Source: Henckelia pumila
Lineage: Eukaryota > Streptophyta > Magnoliopsida > Lamiales > Gesneriaceae
Direction of reading: 5' to 3'
DNA: 64,000 bases
Assembly (NCBI RefSeq): GCF_033568475.1
Contig: NW_027331831.1
Coordinates: 9,176,001 to 9,240,000 of the forward strand
The notes below the pieces were generated by a model. That model saw only the letters and a list, made by a program, of their open reading frames with translations. It was not told the origin of the DNA and searched no databases. Made by a program: the position numbers and the translations under genes. Below, in pieces: positions 59,118 to 64,000 of this stretch (within the stretch, counting starts at the first letter, position 1; every line of letters begins with the position of its first letter).

Positions 59118-60557
59118 GTGTAGCGACCCAATCCGGATCCACTATCTAATCAGAGTTAGAGCATAATTAAGCATGCATTTAAAATAAATCGCTGCGAAAG
59201 ATTTAAATAAAAGCGGGTCGGCAGAATACAACCGACTAAACAAATTCGATATACAACCCAATCGAATACTTAAGCCTAACAAATAAAACCTACAGCTAAT
59301 CATGTTGCCTCCACGGTCACTGGCCACTCCAAGCTACTGGGTACACCACCTATACCTGTATCTGCCCCGTTGAATGGGGTGCCCAAACATACAAAAACAT
59401 TAGACGTGAGCGACTACACTCAATACAAAAGTACGGGTAAACATACAAACATGATGCATGCAAATGAATGTGACAAGGTATCCATATCTGGGATAACTGT
59501 ATACAACTTCTCAGAATGGCGCCTAGGACATGAGTAGTACAACCCGAAAATCAAACCACTGAGTACACTACTCATTCCTACCGGACTTGGACCGTGTCCG
59601 TCAGATTCCAGTGCCGGCTAACTCATCGGTCGCGGGGCGCTCGACATCAACCGTCCAAACAGGACTGAGCGGGCCTTACATGGCTCATCTCAAAAGATGT
59701 ACAGTCTCAATATGGTGTAAACGGGACGCATAATAATCCATGCAAAACATAGCACATAAATGCAACACATAAGCATGCATACCCGCTGGCTATCTCAGTC
59801 AGTACTTACGTACCTTACTATATGCAGTCCTAGCAATCCTATTTTAGGTTCTCAAACCTATCATCAGCTCTACAATGCAAATACTCATGCATCATCAATT
59901 AAGCTCTAAAAATCTTAACTAAGCTAATAGATACTCCTAAATAATTTAAGGAGATCATAGCTATACATGCGTCCGTCGTCAGCCCGCAGATGGCGACTAT
60001 CCCAAAACTCAGCCACGGCTCCGCTACGACGCCGGGATCGCTCCACTACTTTCGGATTCCCTATAGGATGCCTAGAAATCTTTAAAATCTACTAAATGAG
60101 CTAAGAATGGAAGAGAGGAGGGAAAATGGTGCAATTAGAAGTGAGCATCGCACCCATTTATATAGAGCACGATCGGAACCTCTGATGCGCCATCGAAGCT
60201 TCCATTCACTCTTATCTGCCACATGTCACTCTCTCATTGGCTGGCTACGGATAAGGGAGATCGGAACCTCCGTTCCTGATCGGAGCTTCCGTTTTCATGA
60301 CGTATTACTACCAGAACTACCGTTACAGATCGGAGCTTCCGATTGTCACAGTGGAGCTTCCGTTCCCATCGAAAGGTCCGATCTTACATCAGGTCGTCCG
60401 ATCTTTACCAACCCTCTGGACCATTTCCGAGTATTCTGGATTCATCCGCGAACTCCGTCAATTCATCTGAAATTCCTTAATTATGTTTTACTAAATCTAA
60501 ACATGATCACTTGATTAATTACTCATTAATCATTAATTCCGAATATGGGTCACTATA
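59118..60557. repeat. 1.44-kb interspersed repeat, TGTAGCGACCC ... GGGTCACTATA
   Basis: The ends are short inverted repeats (TGTAGCGACCCA and the inverse of TATAGTGACCCA). The DNA is GC-richer than its surroundings but non-coding. A 135-codon frame at 60107-60514 is translated repeat DNA. Between 60172 and 60400 the phrase GATCGGARCYTCCG recurs at least four times (60259, 60278, 60328 and a degenerate one near 60350), plus half-sites. The element family is not identified. A non-autonomous LTR-like or other large repeat is possible. Confidence 0.55.
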
Positions 60558-60559
60558 AG

Positions 60560-61700
60560 ACGGGTTTGACCAAACTCGAGACTCACCCTAGACCAGTTTG
60601 TGGACCCGCTTGACCGGGTCTAGAGCCAACACATTGCCATCTATTATCTTAAATAGTGTGTATTGGCAGGCATATTACTATGCATATGAAAACGATTGTA
60701 CAAGTGAGTATTTTGATAAGATGTTCGTGCGAACGTCTTACTACAAAATAAAAAATATATATTGATGGACTCGACATTTTTTGTTTTGTATAAAGATATT
60801 CTCATGAACATATTTATAGAAAACAAAAACAAAGTGAGATACTCCTGATATAGCATATACTCATTAGTATCGTATTTATAAATTTTTGGGTGTAATTGTT
60901 AAATACATTTTGTTGGAGTATACTGTAGGGTCAATTTTAAGGGGGCAAAAAAATAAAAATAAACCGTCATCTATAGGTACTAAATAAATTGTAATGAAAC
61001 TTCTTGAAACATCGTTAAGCCCATTATAATTCACAAAAATTTCTATTGTTTGTCTCATTAGTTAATTTTATGAGATATAAATTCAACTTAAATATTATTT
61101 TTTATGTTAAAAAAATATTAGTGTTTTTTAATTTTTTTTATAAAATATTTTAAAATTTATTTTAAAAAACATGTCTTTGAACAACTATTTTATAAAAATA
61201 TTTTAACATCACAAAAATAATATTTTTTATGTTTGCTTTCCATAGTTCTATTATAAAAATATTTAAAACACATTTCAAATATTTTTAAAAAATTATAATT
61301 AAAAAACATTTTTTAAAAAAATATTATTTAAAAATTTTATCCAAACACATACTTTAAATATTTATCACTTATAAAATATTAAAAATATTTTTAAAATACA
61401 TATTCAAACGAAAGCTAATCCTTTTATCACAAATACAAAGTCGATGACCCGAATCACGAGATCACCTACTCATTATAATATAATTTATGGTGTGGCAGGC
61501 CCTCAGGGCTCAGCCTACTTAGCTAACACGTTTTTTATTAGACCAACTTAATTAAAGTCAAATGTGATGATCACGTAAATTAGATTTTACTTGGATGAAT
61601 ACTGTTAAAAAAAAACAGATATTTATTAACATATGTAAAGTCTAATATTTTTTTTACAAATCCTACGTATATTGATAAATTTTATCGATGTACTATTAAG
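60560..61700. other. Intergenic AT-rich DNA
   Basis: The first 70 bp (GACGGGTTTGACCAAACTCG) looks like a piece of the MITE type seen at 58440 (GACGAGTTTGGCCAAACCTG). The remainder is AT-rich without a gene. It leads into the promoter of the small-peptide gene. Confidence 0.4.
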
Positions 61701-61708
61701 ACAATATC

Positions 61709-61718
61709 TATATAAATA
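61709..61718 (+). promoter_or_regulatory. TATA box of the small secreted peptide gene
   Basis: CTATATAAAT, about 185 bp upstream of the ATG at 61895. Transcription would start near 61745. A well-formed TATA box at a sensible distance supports the gene model. Confidence 0.6.
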
Positions 61719-61894
61719 GGATGAAATTTTCTACCTTTTAACACTGTTTTTCCTATATGTCTTCCACTAATTAATGCTGGACAACATAAAGTCGCAATTT
61801 GTTAATAATAATAATCATGGCGACATTATAAGGAGGGGTGGAATTACCTTATTTTAAGTGGATATCAGAATTCCATCTCCATCAAGCTCCAGTC

Positions 61895-62611
61895 ATGGAA
61901 AACAAATATCTGAAGAGACTTATGCTAATTCCACTTCTGTTTCATATCATTAATGGAGGCTGCAGCGTTCTAGCATCAGGTACAATATTTATGGAAAATT
62001 TTCTCCTCGTATATATACATTTTAAGGCCCAACTATGGGGTCTGAGATCTAATAAACAGACAGGTTAAATTAGAACTGAAAAAACGGATTTTTATTTTTT
62101 ATTTTTGGTCTCTCAAGATATATGAAACCTTGGTCAGCTAGATGCACCATGTTTGTTTGTTAATTTATACTAGTCACAGATCCACACACGTTATATACTT
62201 TGTATAATGAATACATCAGAAAAAAATGTGTATTTGGGTTGAATTTGTATTTTGAGTAGTTAAAAAATTGACCAAACTCGTATTGTTTATAATTTCCAAA
62301 TATAATTGATTATGGATTTTTTTCCACAAGTTTGTTAAAAATTTGACGGTTCATATCACGCCAAACACTTAGTATATGGTAGTCGATTATTATGTATAGT
62401 AATATATAGATGACAACAAAAATATGGTTGAATTTTTTTTTATGGATGTTCAAAATTAGGAGAAGACGGGAAGCGCTCATCTTGGCCATTCAATGGCAAT
62501 GGATATTTACCTTATAGAGGGCCGCTCCCAACGCCACCATCGCCTATATTTAGTGGCCGTCATCAGTACGTTATGCCGTTTGAAGCTCCCCCGCCCCAAA
62601 TTTTAGCTTAA
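61895..62611 (+). CDS. Small secreted Pro-rich peptide, 78 aa, two exons
   Basis: I do not recognise this protein. Exon 1 (61895-61979) encodes MENKYLKRLMLIPLLFHIIN and GGCSVLAS, a clear signal peptide: a basic start, a hydrophobic core of about 10 residues, and small residues before the likely cleavage site near residue 27. The donor CATCAG|GTACAA and acceptor CAAAATTAG join it in phase to exon 2 (62460-62611), which encodes EDGKRSSWPFNGNGYLPYRG, then PLPTPPSPIFSGRHQYVMPF and EAPPPQILA, followed by TAA. The mature part (about 50 residues) is rich in Pro, Gly and aromatics, with no Cys. The codon use and the Pro-rich pattern look real, not random. It may be a cell-wall or signalling peptide, but its function is unknown. 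An upstream in-frame ATG at 61838 would add 19 residues before the signal and is less likely. Confidence 0.6.
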
Positions 62612-62619
62612 TACAATGG

Positions 62620-63215
62620 ACGATGATGGGAGACACGATCACTAGGAGAAATACGAATCGGGGGTTTGAAAGAAAAATATTTGATTCGTATTCCAAATTA
62701 TCGGTTTCAATACCAAATAGAATATGTTCAAATATTTTGTCCGCCCAAACTCGAGCCGATTTAGTTGGTTCGATAGTTCGCCAACTTTAATATTTCACAA
62801 CCTTTATTTTTGATCAGCTCAATCGGAACTCGAACCAAGAATACTAAAATTTCTGACTTTCGAATCAAACTCGAGAGATTGACTTTGATTCGGTTAGTTT
62901 ATGATGATCATATGGAAAGAACATTATGATTCCTGCGTGGAATTAATTTTCTTGCCACACATTCATTTCAATATAGATTAAGAGACTTTCCTGCTTTCAA
63001 CAGATATTTTATCATTGATGACATTTCAACCTTACATATTTAGATTGCTACTACCATAACCAAAAAAAGAAAAAAGAAAAAGTCCAACTGGTCTGTAAAT
63101 TTGTAGTAGTAGTTGCAGTAACGTTGTTGCAAAATTTTACCTAAGCCCAAGTCCTGTCTAAGTTCAACAAAAAAAAAATCCCTATACAAATAAGAAAGCC
63201 ACATGAGAACAAATA
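62620..63215. other. Intergenic and 3' DNA
   Basis: Between the convergent small-peptide and aminotransferase-related genes. It contains the 3' untranslated regions and a run of A/G-rich DNA at 63060-63080. No gene is visible. Confidence 0.45.
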
Positions 63216-63220
63216 TAGGC

Positions 63221-64000
<780 letters not shown>

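Noticed and set aside
60107-60514. 135-codon open frame on the plus strand
   Set aside because: It lies wholly in the 1.44-kb repeat and its apparent peptide repeats reflect the GATCGGARCYTCCG phrase. No homology to a protein family is visible.
61838-61894. Upstream in-frame ATG for the small peptide
   Set aside because: It would place 19 mostly polar residues before the signal peptide. The ATG at 61895 gives a normal signal peptide, so it is preferred.

Overview
The window is nuclear DNA of a flowering plant, almost certainly a eudicot. It is strongly AT-rich, its genes are split by many short introns, and the protein families are plant-specific or have typical plant forms: peroxisomal glutamate:glyoxylate aminotransferase, SIAMESE-type CDK inhibitor, TAA1/TAR aminotransferase, MKP1-type phosphatase and a GH5 plus beta-trefoil protein. 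The intergenic space is packed with MITEs, SINEs, Helitron-like ends and one large Ty3/Gypsy element. An asterid, perhaps of the order Lamiales, is my guess from the SINE types. The sequence does not prove it.

Layout. 1-13 kb: a tandem array of three small single-exon membrane-protein genes of a family I do not recognise, all on the minus strand. The first copy is frameshifted. The array sits among hAT-type, Tourist-like and long foldback elements. 13.1-23.6 kb: a 10.5-kb Tat-lineage Ty3/Gypsy retrotransposon with near-identical 453-bp LTRs and a 5-bp target duplication. It carries an antisense coding region and an unusual array of short hairpins before its 3' LTR. It inserted into an older foldback element. 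25.4-27.4 kb: a five-exon PP2C phosphatase (+) with a GC-AG intron. 28.0-28.3 kb: a SINE with a perfect target duplication. 28.9-30.9 kb: an MKP1-like dual-specificity phosphatase (-) without the usual long tail. 31-37 kb: gene-free DNA with a 1.68-kb near-perfect palindrome, MITEs and small Helitrons. 37.6-41.0 kb: a five-exon coiled-coil gene (-) with an apparent one-base insertion. 42.7-46.5 kb: a four-exon secreted GH5 glycosidase (+). 48.9-49.2 kb: an SMR-type CDK inhibitor (-). 50.9-54.8 kb: a 13-exon peroxisomal glutamate:glyoxylate aminotransferase (-). 55-60.6 kb: nested repeats. 61.7-62.6 kb: a two-exon gene for a 78-residue secreted, Pro-rich peptide (+), which I rebuilt from splice sites. 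63.2-64.0 kb: the 3' end of a tryptophan-aminotransferase-related gene (-) that runs off the window.

The genes do not form a pathway. They are ordinary neighbours on a chromosome arm. The least explained items are the tandem membrane-protein family, the secreted peptide gene, the covarying hairpin array inside the retrotransposon and the 1.68-kb palindrome. All exon borders were inferred by eye from splice signals, reading phase and remembered family sequences.
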